Below, piece by piece: positions 39,601 through 50,700 of a DNA stretch of 64,000 bases (positions within the stretch are counted from its first letter, which is position 1; the number at the start of each line of letters is the position of its first letter). Where the stretch lies: assembly GCF_002234675.1 (NCBI RefSeq), contig NC_019866.2, positions 5,127,307-5,191,306 on the forward strand. The letters are read 5' to 3'. The stretch comes from Oryzias latipes. Taxonomy: Eukaryota; Chordata; Actinopteri; Beloniformes; Adrianichthyidae. A model generated the notes under the pieces. That model saw nothing but the letters and a program-made list of their open reading frames with translations, was not told where the DNA came from and ran no database searches. A program made the position numbers and the translations under genes.

Positions 39601-41576
39601 ACTGTATATATAAACTAGACTGAGGGATCAATAAATCCAGGAAGTATCTGATGGCTCCAAAAGGCTGAAGACTATACAGCTGTTATTACTCATTCTATTT
39701 GTCACAATAACCATTCTTGCTCTGCTATCATTTTTTTAACATGTTCTTGCTCATTTTATTATATTTTATTTTCCCGTTATTTTTCTCTGTAGTGGAAGTT
39801 ACAAACTGGCCAATCACATGCCTCAGTAAAAGTAGGAGGTGCCTTCTGGACCCACGTTCAACGTTTTAAAACGATTGAGAGATTCTCCTGAGCCCGCTTT
39901 CGAGTGTTAGGGGTGTGGACTTCCAACAAGCTCACCTCTGATTGGCAAGAGTGGACGCCATTGAAACAATGACAATTCGTCATCTGGCTTCATCATGGCT
40001 GCATCCATATTGCAAAAAAATGGCTACTGAAATGATTTGATTTGTTAGGAGCCAGAAGTAAGCAATTTTTCATGGGTGACATCACACTCACTCTGTCCAG
40101 CTCTCATGTACAGTCAATGTTGGTTGAACATTTGTTATTCAAAATGCTCCAAAACCTCTAAATGGTACAGCCCCACTCATTATTCAGAATACCCTCCTAA
40201 CCAGAACTCAGAATAAGGTGTTGAACCAAAATGAAAGACAAAATGGAAGAAAAAAATCCAGAAATACATTGTCTGATTTTTAAAGAATATATTTGTAAAT
40301 GATGGTGGAAAATAAGTGTTTGGACATCTACAAACAAGCAAGATTTCTAGCTTTCACAGAGCTGTAACCTCTTCCGTAAGAGGATCCCGTCCTTTATTCG
40401 TTACCTGTATTTATGGCACCTGTTTGAACTGGTTATCTATATAAAAAGACACCTGACCTCCTAGTGACGGACCTGCAGAGAGCTGGGACCAAAGTCACAA
40501 AGACTACCATCAGTAACACACCACGCCGCCAGGGACTCAAATCCTGCAGTGCCAGACGTGTCCCCCTGCTAAAGCCAGTACATGTGCAGGCCCGTCTAAA
40601 GTTGGCTACAGAGCATTTGGATGACCCGGAAGAGGATTGGGAGAATGTCCTATGGTCAGATGAAACCAAAGTAGAACTTTTTGGTAAGAACTCTACTCGC
40701 CGTGTTTGGAGGAGAAAGAAAGCTGAGTGGCATCCAAAGAACACCAAACCTACTGTAAAGCATGGGGGTGGAAACATCATGATTTAGGGCTGTTTTTCAG
40801 CAAAGGGATGACTGATCAATGGCTGGGTTTTTCAGCACAATCCCAAACACTATGCCCGGGTAAAGATGGAGTGGCTTCATAAGAAGCATTTCAAGGTCCT
40901 GGAGTGGCCTAGCCAGACTCCAGATCTCATTTTTATAGAAAATCTTTGGAGAGAGTTGAAAGTCTGTGTTGTCCTGTGATTGCCAATAAAGGGTTTATAA
41001 CAAAGTATTCAGTTGAACTTTTGTTTTTGACCAAATACTTATTTTCCACCACAATTTACAAATAAATTATTTCTAAATCAGACAATGTGATTTTTTTTGG
41101 ATTTTGTTTTCTCATTTTGTCTCTCATAGTTGAGGTTTACCTATGATGAAAATAATAGGCCTCTCATATCTCCCAATGTATATCAAACCTATTTCAGATA
41201 TTAAGTCATACATTGATTAGAAAAAAAATATAAAAGAAGATAACCTTATCTGACATTAATATAAGCATTATTGAGACTAAAAAGCAGGGTAACCTCTAAA
41301 AGCGTCAAATGTTTTTAGGGGTTGAAAACAAGCATTTTTTAATCCACTTTCTAACTTGTCCTCTCTTATTTCAGGGCCACTGCTTTGCTCCTTTCAGTCA
41401 GCCACCTGGTGCTGGTCACTCGCAACGCCTGTCACATGTCCGGCAGCATGGACTGGATCGACCAGTCCCTGCACGCTGCAGAAGATCACATGGAGGTCAT
41501 CCGTGAGGCGGCGCTGGCCTCTGAACCAGAACGATACATACTTGGAGCTGATGCTCAGAGAGAACAGTCCATCTGA
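36679..41576 (+). CDS. tmem98: Transmembrane protein 98, six coding exons
   Basis: TMEM98 is a single-pass ER/membrane protein known to bind the C-terminal part of MYRF and inhibit its self-cleavage; in people it is linked to eye-size disorders. Coding exons are 36679-36809, 38457-38588, 38684-38717, 38825-38940, 39034-39093 and 41375-41576. All junctions are GT-AG, the phases agree, and they give 224 residues (human 226). Residues 4-26 are one hydrophobic segment behind METVV, followed by a basic/His-rich stretch ([10 protein letters not shown]). [33 protein letters not shown], the [14 protein letters not shown] block and [13 protein letters not shown] match vertebrate TMEM98 nearly residue for residue. 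The ATG lies in a good Kozak context (caccATGg) and matches the family start. Introns 2-4 are about 95-107 bp; introns 1 and 5 are long and hold transposons. No break is seen. Confidence 0.97.
36908..37582. mobile_element. MITE family B, copy 1 (tmem98 intron)
   Basis: Ends are inverted: TTTGACTGTATGTGAGAACT on the left, and the right end's reverse complement ATTGACTATATGTGAGAGTT. Inside are 'gtttctatggcaaccagttt', 'gccaatcaggtctgagctta' and 'tctgattggtcagttta'. A SINE fragment interrupts it. Confidence 0.8.
36994..37110 (-). mobile_element. SINE copy inside MITE B
   Basis: On the minus strand: 'gatgattcgctgtggcgacc' then a GAAAGAGAAAGAAGAAGAA tail. It splits MITE family B copy 1. Confidence 0.75.
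39352..39440 (+). repeat. LINE 3' tail in tmem98 intron 5
   Basis: Near-identical reverse complement of 10711-10800, ending in 'aaataaatcaaaacaaatca'. Confidence 0.65.
39596..40121. mobile_element. MITE family B, copy 2 (tmem98 intron)
   Basis: Ends 'cattgactgtatatataaac' and 'ctcatgtacagtcaatg' are inverted. The middle has 'attctatttgtcacaataac', 'gggtgtggacttccaacaag' and 'ctctgattggcaagag', matching copies at 36908 and 53534 in reverse order. Confidence 0.75.
40228..41125 (+). mobile_element. Tc1-like transposon, inactivated
   Basis: Long imperfect terminal repeats, about 40230-40322 and 41028-41125 ('ggtggaaaataagtgtttgg' against 'ccaaatacttattttccacc'). The transposase relic has [35 protein letters not shown], the catalytic [11 protein letters not shown] and [10 protein letters not shown], then a stop where W is usual, GCFSAKG, and [19 protein letters not shown]. 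Frames are broken by stops and deletions. Confidence 0.9.
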
Positions 41577-42104
41577 AAAAAGCCGGGAAGTCCACTTCAT
41601 TTTCTGGTTCAAGAATTATATAAACCCACTTTTTTTTTTAAACTAATCACTGAGTCAAGAGTAAAAAGGATGTTCTGATGCAGACAATGAGACGGCAATG
41701 CACCCTTATTCCCACAAAAAGGCATAATTTATTTCAGAGTGCAAACAATTATCTTTTACTTAATTGGGATGTTGGGTAATACATGTCAATTCAATGTCAC
41801 ACACTTATGAAGCTTTGTTACTGATATTATTTGAACAAAAAGGTGCAATTAATGTGCCATCACCCAACTCACATGAACCTGCAGCACAGTCACATGAAGG
41901 CTTAGTCACATAATCCATTCTGGCAAAATAACATGCGGCAGACGGTGAACCCAAAAGGTTTGGCTTGACTCGGCGGAGTAAAACGACACTAGTCCGACGG
42001 TGTTTTCAGGGAGTACAGTCAGTGAGACTCCTTAATGTTAAGAAAATTCACTTTATTGGCATGAAGTAAGCCTGCCCTCACTTTCCATCATCCATGTGTT
42101 TACA

Positions 42105-42508
42105 CCCTTCCCACTAGTTTACAGCCCATCACCACCTCAACCTAATATTCCTTGGTGCAACAAAAATGGTAAGGATTATTTATCGGAGTTGTACAGTTTT
42201 GATCCAGATGACAGCTCAGAAAACAAAGACACACATGGATCTAGTCGTGGATGCATCAGAATGGAGCAGAGCGGGGGAGCTTGTGGCCGCCGATTTTAGC
42301 TTTCGGGTCACATTCGCAAGCTTTTTCCAAAAGCATTTTTTTTTTGTCTGCTCCTGATTCACTACAATTTAAATAGAGAAATACTCAGAAATGCAATTTT
42401 AAGTTTAATTTTCTTTATACTGTATATGTTCTTCATCATCAGAAAAAATGCCACAAAAAACATGTTAAAAACACCAAAAACACAAGATTCATTGGAGTGG
42501 GTCTTTAA
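42105..42508 (+). mobile_element. TTAA-type MITE (family A), truncated
   Basis: Runs from 'tttacagcccatcaccacc' to 'cattggagtgggtctttaaa'. Carries the peptide-like LYSFDPDDSSENKDTHGSS, with a frame shift before the DASEWS part. Confidence 0.8.
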
Positions 42509-42613
42509 AACATTATTTAGCCCTTTTGTTTGTTGCTTTTCCTTTCCCTGAAAAGATTTTGCCACGAACATCAGCGTGTTGAAGGTTATTTGTCTTAATC
42601 TAATACTTTAAAG

Positions 42614-42822
42614 CAGGGCTGCCACAACCTGGTCCTCAAGATCTTTCATGCTTCCCTTTGTCTAGCTCCTGTGAACTGCTTTCTGCTGATCAGCTGATTT
42701 AGGCGTTTCCTCATTCTAACTGAATACACTTGAGCTCCAGGTAATCAGTAGCAATAAGTGCAGGGAAAGCTGGAAAACAGGCAGGGTGGTAGATCTTGAG
42801 GATCATGATTTGGGCAGCCCCA
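42614..42822. mobile_element. hAT-like MITE (CAGGGCTGCC ends)
   Basis: Starts CAGGGCTGCCACAACC and ends GATTTGGGCAGCCCCA, an imperfect inverted pair. Non-coding. I could not find a matching 8-bp duplication. Confidence 0.6.
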
Positions 42823-42836
42823 CTCCAGTGGGTACA

Positions 42837-42918
42837 TACAGTACAAACCAAAAGTTTGGACAGACCTTCTCATTCAAATGAATGGGAAGGTGTGTCCAAA
42901 GTTTTGGTCAGTACTGTA
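42837..42918. mobile_element. 82-bp Tc1-type hairpin MITE
   Basis: TACAGTACAAACCAAAAGTT at the left is the near reverse complement of the right end; the centre is CATTCAAATGAATG. The whole element is a near-perfect hairpin with TA at its edges. Confidence 0.8.
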
Positions 42919-42922
42919 ATAT

Positions 42923-43430
42923 GTACAGTGGACGAAATAAGTATTTGATCTCTTACGGATTTTGTAATTTTGCCCACTGTAACCCTGTAACCCTTGTGCT
43001 ATCTTAGGCACTTTAACGTTGGGAGTTGGGTCATCTAGACCCACTAGATAGTGCGCTGAACCTTTTTTCTTCAATGATTTGTGATCTTCACTGGTGTCCA
43101 TGGATTACATGAAATCTTTCCACCTTTATCCACCTTTGTCATGGTAGGGAGAACACGTCAAAGTCAGGGTGGGGTCATCTAAGATAGCACAAGGGTTAAA
43201 AGAAGCTGACAGTCTGTCATCTTAATGGTAGGTTCATTTGAGCAACGAGAGATTAAATTGAGAGAAAAGTATTTGAACCCCTAGTAACTTTGAGGAGTTC
43301 TGGTTCACACAGACAGGTTAGACTCTCCTAATCAACCTGTCACCTGAGTTACAGACTGCAATCTCCAACATGGAAAAGACCGTCTTCAATTTAACCCACA
43401 AAATCGGCTATTGATCAAATCCATATTTCT
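42923..43430. mobile_element. Tc1-like remnant split by another MITE
   Basis: Left part TACAGTGGACGAAATAAGTA...; the right part, after the insert, includes 'agagaaaagtatttgaaccc'. Only end-type sequence survives, with no transposase frame. Confidence 0.5.
42988..43198. mobile_element. MITE with perfect 20-bp terminal repeats
   Basis: Left end TAACCCTTGTGCTATCTTAG (42988-43007) and right end (43179-43198) are exact reverse complements. The 211-bp body repeats 'gggtcatct' near both ends. It lies inside the Tc1-like remnant. Superfamily not determined. Confidence 0.85.
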
Positions 43431-43439
43431 TTCACTGTA

Positions 43440-44685
43440 TGCTGACATTAATTCTTCCTAAAAACAAAAAAAAAACAAAAAACATTTTGATAACCTTTAG
43501 ACTCCACCGAGGAAGTCTTAATTCCATTTTTGGTACCTATTTTTGCAACCTTTTATTTGTTGAGTCAAAACATTAACTTCTGAATTATTGTCAAGCTTTT
43601 CCGCATAAATGATGCTGAAGAAAAAATTAGTTTTAAATTGTCTTTCATACTTAGAAAGTGGACCATTGGAATTTTAAGGATTCAGTATTGCTGCTTTGAT
43701 CATAAACGAATTTAACATTTCTACTGTTTACGTGATAAACTAATACATATTCCTGAAGTGGCGCAAAACGAAAGACTAGCTGACCTCTGAACTTTTCCAT
43801 TCAACCTTTTTAATGAAAAAGTTTATAGGCAACCACCGTAAGGACATGAAAAACAAAATCATTTATGTATTCAAAATAAGATGTTGCTGCTCTTTTATCT
43901 CTAAGCATCAAAAAAATGAGGAACACATTTACTGTAACCTGACAACACGAGTCATTTGTCTGAACGGCTGCGCGGCGACAAGGTTTTGGAGCGGCGTGTT
44001 GGTTGAAGTGAAGCAGAATTAGCAGTTTTGTACCAGAGGGATATTATTGGAGCATGTCTAGCTGTTCTTTCATGCATAACTAATAGTGAATCCCCGAAGA
44101 GCCCTAATAAAGCGTCACCAACAGACACTGTGAACACTCCGGCCTCCGCTATAGTAGCACACATAGCACAGAGCCTCGCAGACAAATTAACTCGTGCGCC
44201 TTGACTGACACACAAAAGTGAAACATGCGATTTGTGAAATGTTCAGTCAGGTAAAGAAATCAGTGAATTAATTACTAAAAGCTTTTTATTTTTGTGGGTT
44301 TTTTTGTTGATCCCTGTAGGAAAACCTTTTTATCAATCATGTGTATTAATTGGTTAATTATGTCTTTTGCTTCCATATGTTTGTGTCACTGACTTGTGTT
44401 GGGAATTATGCCTCATAGGAAAAAATGACTTTTTATTGTATTTTTAATTTTATTTTTGCTTGGAACCATACAGGAAAGAAAATCCATATTCAATAAAAAG
44501 TTCACACATTCATACTAGTTTGACATAGATGAAGCTATTTTTTTTCCTCTTGTCACATGGAGAGCATTACTTTGTGCAACAACGTGGCGCCAACATGCGT
44601 GCGACACCTTCCCTGCTTGTGGAAGGAGGAAGTTCCGGCTGCAGGAGCAACAGTCAGACTCCAATGTTCCTACAAGTCTAACAGA
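43440..44685. other. Intergenic DNA between the two 3' ends
   Basis: AT-rich; holds the likely supervillin 3' UTR next to 44686. A short CpG-richer patch at 43960-44200 shows no domain. No polyadenylation signal could be assigned with confidence for either gene. Confidence 0.45.
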
Positions 44686-44733
44686 ACCTTTGCTCTTCTT
44701 TAGATCCGTTTGCTTCCAGCTCGGGAAGGAGGC
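44686..44733 (-). pseudogene. Untranslated relic of the supervillin headpiece tip
   Basis: Directly after the TAA, the same frame still reads ASFPSWKQTDLKKSKG, aligning with NALPAWKQVNLKKAKG of supervillin. The family's final LF-stop is not there: the frame continues SVRLVG and further with no nearby stop. The actin-binding lysines of the villin-headpiece motif are present in DNA but would not be translated. Confidence 0.8.
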
Positions 44734-44763
44734 TTATTTATCTCTTTTCATTTCCAATATTGT
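44734..44763 (-). CDS. svil: Last supervillin exon with premature TAA
   Basis: Acceptor tgtgtttttag precedes 44763. In phase 0 after DFQ the exon reads TILEMKRDK then TAA at 44736-44734. In human SVIL the same stretch is FALDMTRDEY, so the stop sits on the tyrosine codon (TAT/TAC to TAA) and removes the final headpiece helix. If the preceding intron is retained, translation instead ends at 44873-44875 after about 27 unrelated residues; neither form carries the helix. Frame, splice phase and flanking homology all agree, so a misread exon is unlikely. A base error in the assembly cannot be excluded. Confidence 0.85.
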   Translation of the reverse strand, partial: TILEMKRDK

Positions 44764-47700
44764 CTAAAAACACAAAAGCAATCATTTATTTACAATGTAG
44801 AAATCAGTTTATGAGCAGAATATCAATATTGAAGATACAAACGTCCTCTGAGGATTTATCATGAAAACCCCGTCATTTACTTTCAGTTTTTGAATGCTGG
44901 GGAAACACTGCCCTCTGCTGGTTAGATGATGTCACTGCACTGCTGCTTCTTTTTACCTGGAAGTCCTGATCTGACAGGTAGACCTCGAGCTGCTGAGGAT
45001 CCACTCCCTCAGGTAGAGGACTCTTCATCAACTCCTCCGAAGGGTCCTGCGTCTTCATGAGCTGCGCCAGGGCGTCCTGCACCAAGGTCAGCTTCACTTG
45101 GCCTTCATCACCCTGTCACCAAACCCAATGACAGACATGCAGAAGTTAAGAGAAAATAGTGTTTTGGGGGCTTTTAATATTTTCTTGAGGAGCAAATTAA
45201 GCTTAAAAAAATTGGTTGCATGTTCATACCTGTGTTTGAGGTCTGGGACACCTCTCCCAGCGGGGGAACACATTGGTAAAGGTGAGAGGTTCTAACCCCT
45301 CCAGAATAAGGTAAGCATGCGGGGGCCTTCGTGGGTTCATCTCTGGATTAAAAACAGGAAAGCACATTTTAAGTCCATCAGATGGCTGCAGTGGCCTCTA
45401 TTTGAGGTCGCTGCACTTGCGAACGCATGTCCCTGACCTTTGCAGTACTGCAGCGCCGTCTGCATGGCACATTTTCTCTCATTATGCCAGAGGGTCCACG
45501 CCGAAGCCGAACTCTCCGTCTGCTCTGGCTGACCTCTCTGCCACAGGTACACCTCTAGTCGGTTGTCGAGCAGGAACAAGGCTGAGGATTTAGGAAGGTT
45601 AAAAAAGATTTGTAAGAACAATAGAATACAACAAAATGAGTGAAACATTTTTTACTGCTCATTTTCAGCTGTTAAGTATTTTGCAAATTTGTTTTAATTT
45701 TTTCTGATTTCTGTAGGAATTATTTCCTTTTTGTAATAAGAGCAAATAAGAACAAAAAGCAACAGCTCTGTAGTTTCATTGCTAGTATCAAAATAATTAA
45801 AGCTAATATTGGCAAGTATTGTTTTAGGCAATAAGGACACGCTGACAATTTTACAACCAAAGAGACAAAATCGTTTTGTTTTTCAAACTGTTGAGGAACT
45901 GAACCTGGCTGTGATACAGTGTAAAGGCTCTCCTGGATGAAGGGCATGGCCATCACGAGCCCCGGCAGCCGTGAACGGCTCAGGAGCTCCCTGGCCTGAA
46001 ATTTGCCAGATGAGGTCGTCAGATGGAAGAGACGAGGTGTGAAGTTATACTTTCCTGGATCTGTGAAAAGAGGGGAAATAAAGTCAATTATTAGTGCATT
46101 TTAGCAGCTAACAAATGAAAAAGTGGCTGACGTTGCACCTTGCAGCATGCAGTCATAGGCCTTCCTGTCCATCGGTCCCAGAGCGGCCCAGAAGCCTGTG
46201 GGTTCTGAACCTTCTTCCACAAAATGCACATTAACGTGGCTGCTTTTGTGAAGACCAAGCTCTGGAGGACACCTGTTCCGTGCAGAAACCCCAAACTCAT
46301 GAGCTACAGAACGATGCTGCAGTTTACGACAACATAGCAAACATATAAATACATTTGAGTGAGTTGCTCCACGGCTCTCTTGCTGACTTCTCTGGTGTTA
46401 TTGTGAGCCTTACAACCAATCCAGAGATACAGCTCCCCCTGTTGGCTGTTCAGCAGCACGACAGAGCCCCTTGACCTCAGACTGGCACAGCAGCAGTCCA
46501 CCTCCAGGAGCGAACCTTCCTGTGGGAGCTCCCCTCGCACACAGAATAGACGCCACTCTGCCAGCAGAAACATGGCGTCAGAAAACCTGACAGAGGAAAT
46601 GTAAGTAGCTTGGAAATCTGAGATAAATGTGTCTTGCACCTGCACTTGTGAATGTTTCCTCTCGCTTCCCCTTGTGAATAACCAGACCTCCCTGGAAAAG
46701 TTGCAGGAAACAGGGGGGCTCCTCACCCTGAGGTACAACCACCTACAGAAACAGAGGATTTAAGACTTTTTTTAGGAGACTTCAATCATTGTTGACCATA
46801 TATGTGATATTTTTACAGTGAAAACAACGGAAGAGCTGCTTTTACAGTATATCTGACCTTTTTAACCAACTTATATGCTATCATTAGTGTAAACTTTGTA
46901 TACTTTTATCCCTCCCTTTTCAAATAACGCTTTTTTTTTTTATCTCGTGTACTCTTGGCACTGCTCCTGTCATCATATTGTGTTTTTCTTAATTCCAGAC
47001 TAAGAGTCTGGAAAATACTCTCTAACAGGACTTTTTTCTTTTCTTCATTTATTGTTTCAGAGGTTGGAGGAACCGTTTTCTGTTTTTCTATGGTCCCAAA
47101 TATTTGACCAAGAAAAAGAAAAAGGAAGGGTGCACGCTTTACTGAATTTTCTTTCAGGGGGAACTGGGTGTGTGGAAAAGGAGAAAGAATCCAAAATGGA
47201 GTTGGAAGAGGTTTTGTGTTTAGGGACTTTTGACAGCTCGTTTTAAGGTGCAGATTATTTTTTGCTGCTTCACTAATTCACTCAAAGCTTTTGTGGAAAT
47301 TTGGGCTGTTAAGAATGTGCTGTGTTCTGTTAGTAGAGATTCTTCTTTGCTACATTTTTCTTTTTTTGTTTCCTTGTCTGGCTCATTTTTGTAAATATTA
47401 AATTTGTAAGTTTTTATTCTGATTTCGCTTAAATTTGGAATGACTAAATAGCTTGGATTGTTTTTGTACTTTGCTATAGGAATCCACTCTGATGAGGAGG
47501 AAAACAAAGACGTACTTGGATCTATTCATCTTCAAGTAGATGCATCAGAATGGAGAACAGCAGGGAGCTTGTGGAAAGCCCAAGGTCTTTTCTTCGTCCC
47601 AAATAAGCTCCTTTTCAAACTGCTTTTTTCATTTGCTCCAATTCACCAGTATTAGAATAATGAAATACTCAGAAATGCAATTTTAGCTTAAATTGCTTCA

Positions 47701-50700
47701 TACGTGTCCTCCACCATCAGAAAAATGCCACAAGAAGATATTAAAAACACCAAAAAGACAGTTTTCACTGAAGTGGGTCTTTAAAAAGTCCCAAAGTTAT
47801 ATTTTAATTCTTGAACAATAATCAGATTCTCCATTAACTCTTCTTGGTGCCAGAACCTCACCTGAGACTCTTCATGGTTCTTGAGCCCGATAGACAGGAA
47901 AGCTGCCGTATCCCGTCCGCTCACATTGGAATGCCGTCCACGCCACAAGAAGAAGGCCGTTTTCTCTTCAGATCGAGAAGCCCTCTCGCTCTCATCGGAG
48001 TCATTATCTACATCAGCGAAACAGTGAAGTGTGAAGAAAAGTCGAAGAAATCTCTCACTCTGAGACGACACAGAGAGACTGACCCACAGCCATGACGCTG
48101 TAGGTCCAGCGGACCACGTAGGAATCTCCTTCATGGAGCTGACCGCTGCTCTCCACCGGGATTTCACTGTCGTCAAACTCCTGGACGTGCCAGGTGTCCA
48201 CGGCGACGGTTTTCAGCTCCATCTGATGCCCTTCTTCCAGAGTGATGACGCCACAACCTCTCTGGACATCCACGCCTTCCAGCACCGTGCAGACAGAATC
48301 TCCACCTTCATGTGACTCTCCGGACACCAGAGCTTTGGCATCACAGGGACATAGGACGTCCAAAGACGCTGGCGACTCAAGGTGGGTGGACTTCTGCTGG
48401 TGAATGTTTGAACAGCAATTATCAGATTCACCATAATTCATCTGTATTAGTCCATTATTTTCATTTTAGTTTTCCAATTAAAAGCAGCTTTGTTCCTATT
48501 TTCAACATTTCTAAGACCATTAGGAGATTCTGAGCCACTGAACTGTGAGAATAACTGGAGTGCTGGCGGAAACATCGTCCTGTGCATCGTCTCCTTTGCT
48601 GAACGTCCAGCCCAGAAACTTCTCCTTAAACAGAGCAGTCTCCTCGCCCTCGGAGACCACGGCGAGCAGAGCCCAGCTGGGCCGGCTGGCTCCCTTCCTG
48701 TAGACAACATTGGAGCACAAAACAGTGACGGCAAACATCCCATCTGCACGCATTGATCCTTCTTTATGAAAGTTGAGATATTTCTAATCACCAACTCAAC
48801 CTTGGAGCTTTTATATTTAGATATTTAGAAATATAATAAAATTAGAATTTTTTTTTGTTTCAAATCCATGCACAGCACTTCAAATCCAAAGCTCTTAGCC
48901 TGCCCTTTACCTGATTGAAACATGATATATGGTTTATTTATCCTACGTTACTGCCCCACCTGCTGCTGATTTCCTGCAGGTTTGTTTCACCATTAAAAGA
49001 TGCAATAACAAAAAAGTATGAAGGTGTGGAGTGGGACACCTCTGGTTTATCATATTGTTTCTTAAACCACTTCTGATAAATAAATATTAGCTCCACCAAG
49101 AAAATGAAATGAAATGAAAGAAAAAAATGTTTTTGGTGAAAATTGGTCATGCGCTTCTGGAAACATCTTTAGAAAAGCTGTCAGTTGTTTGAAAGACATT
49201 TTGTTCATCATTTCTGAGAAGGATCTTCAAAGTTTGCCTGATCAAAGTGCTGGATAGAGTGCACGTCACTGCAGGAAGTGTCGCAGACTGTTGTTATTCT
49301 GTACCACAGCAGTCCCGGACTGCAAGGACCAGAATGTTTGTGCAATTCTTCTTTCTTACTGCGCCTTTGAGCAAAAATGTCACAGTTGTCACATCCTCAA
49401 AAACTCACAAAACTCAAAAACGTTTGCATGCACCTAGTATCTGGTGAAAATGAATTTTTGAAGACAAAACTTTGTTGCCAAGGAAATCCAATAGTTCACT
49501 TTTGTCAATTCTTCTAAATGATCACGTTCGTCACCCCCAGATGACCAAAAAATGAATAGGGTTGCTATGGAGATTAAACAAACAGCAAAACCGCTATTTC
49601 GAGAAATGAAAATACTTTTTTTTCATGAATTTGTCACAAACAGGTCCAACCAGGGTGGCAGAGGGAGAGAGTGAGAGGCTGGGAAGGCGGGTCTAAAGGG
49701 TCTAAATGCTTTTTAGATCAAATTAAGAAGAGATAACTCTAAATTAAGAAGAGATAACTCTAAATTATTACATTTTCAGCAGTCGGTGTCTAATAAAACC
49801 TTAACAGCCAGTAAAAGTATTAATAATTTTGAAACAGGCTGTAGGGTTTACATAGAACTTCCTAATAATTATAATGTGGTTCCAAGCAGGTCATAAAACT
49901 AAGTGAAGGCAGAAAATAAAAACCCTTCTTATCCCAATCCTTTATCATTTCATTGAATAAAATAGTGTAAATATAAAGCATCAGTTTGTCCACATCGTTT
50001 CTTACTTGACAGGAATATAACGCAGCAGATGCCTTTATTGTGTGCATTTTCATGCGTGCTATGACTGCAGAGTGGACCTACAGGTGAATACTGGGGTTGC
50101 ACCGAGTAGGGTCCAGCGGGTTGACGCGACAGTTGCTGTAGTCGTACTCCCCGACCCACACTTGCCGAGTCAGCTGCAGAGCAACGTCCCTCCTTGCTTG
50201 TGAAGCATCCCGACCATGCCACAGATATACCTCACTGCCGAAATCAAACACCAGCGCCTGGAAACAACAGGATGCAACATGTCATCAGGGCTCCGAGCGT
50301 TCCTTCTTGAAGCTTTCAGCTTAAAAGAAAGATCATGGAGACCTCAGTGGAGCACAGTAGGGAGATGTGAGGGATAGAAGCCCAGGCCTGCTCATGGGGC
50401 ACCAGCCTGTCCTCCACCAGACTGTAGACACAATTTGACTCCACAACTCCAAGCTCAAAGAGCTCATCCTCCTCAGAAACACCGGCTCCTGAACGTCAGA
50501 TTAAAAGTAAGCAAAGCTCAATCATGCTGTCTGTTTGTTTTTTTGTTGCAATTTTAGGATCATGTTTGTGGAGTTCAACCTCTGTAGTTTGTTCTTCCTC
50601 CCAGAAGACTCCAGAAATCCTCAGCCTCACTGCTGTCAGAGTTCAGCCCCTCTTCTAGGTGGACAACTCCTGGGGCTTCACAGCCAAGATCTCTCCGACT

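Noticed and set aside
46304..46738. A continuous 144-codon minus frame that looks like one supervillin exon with a 20-residue insert
   Set aside because: Its first part is a shadow frame. The true frame reads [20 protein letters not shown] and joins EWRLFCV through an 82-bp GT-AG intron with matching phase.
47458..47655. Plus-strand ORF inside a supervillin intron ([12 protein letters not shown]...)
   Set aside because: Not a host gene: the same stretch occurs in other copies of the family A MITE.
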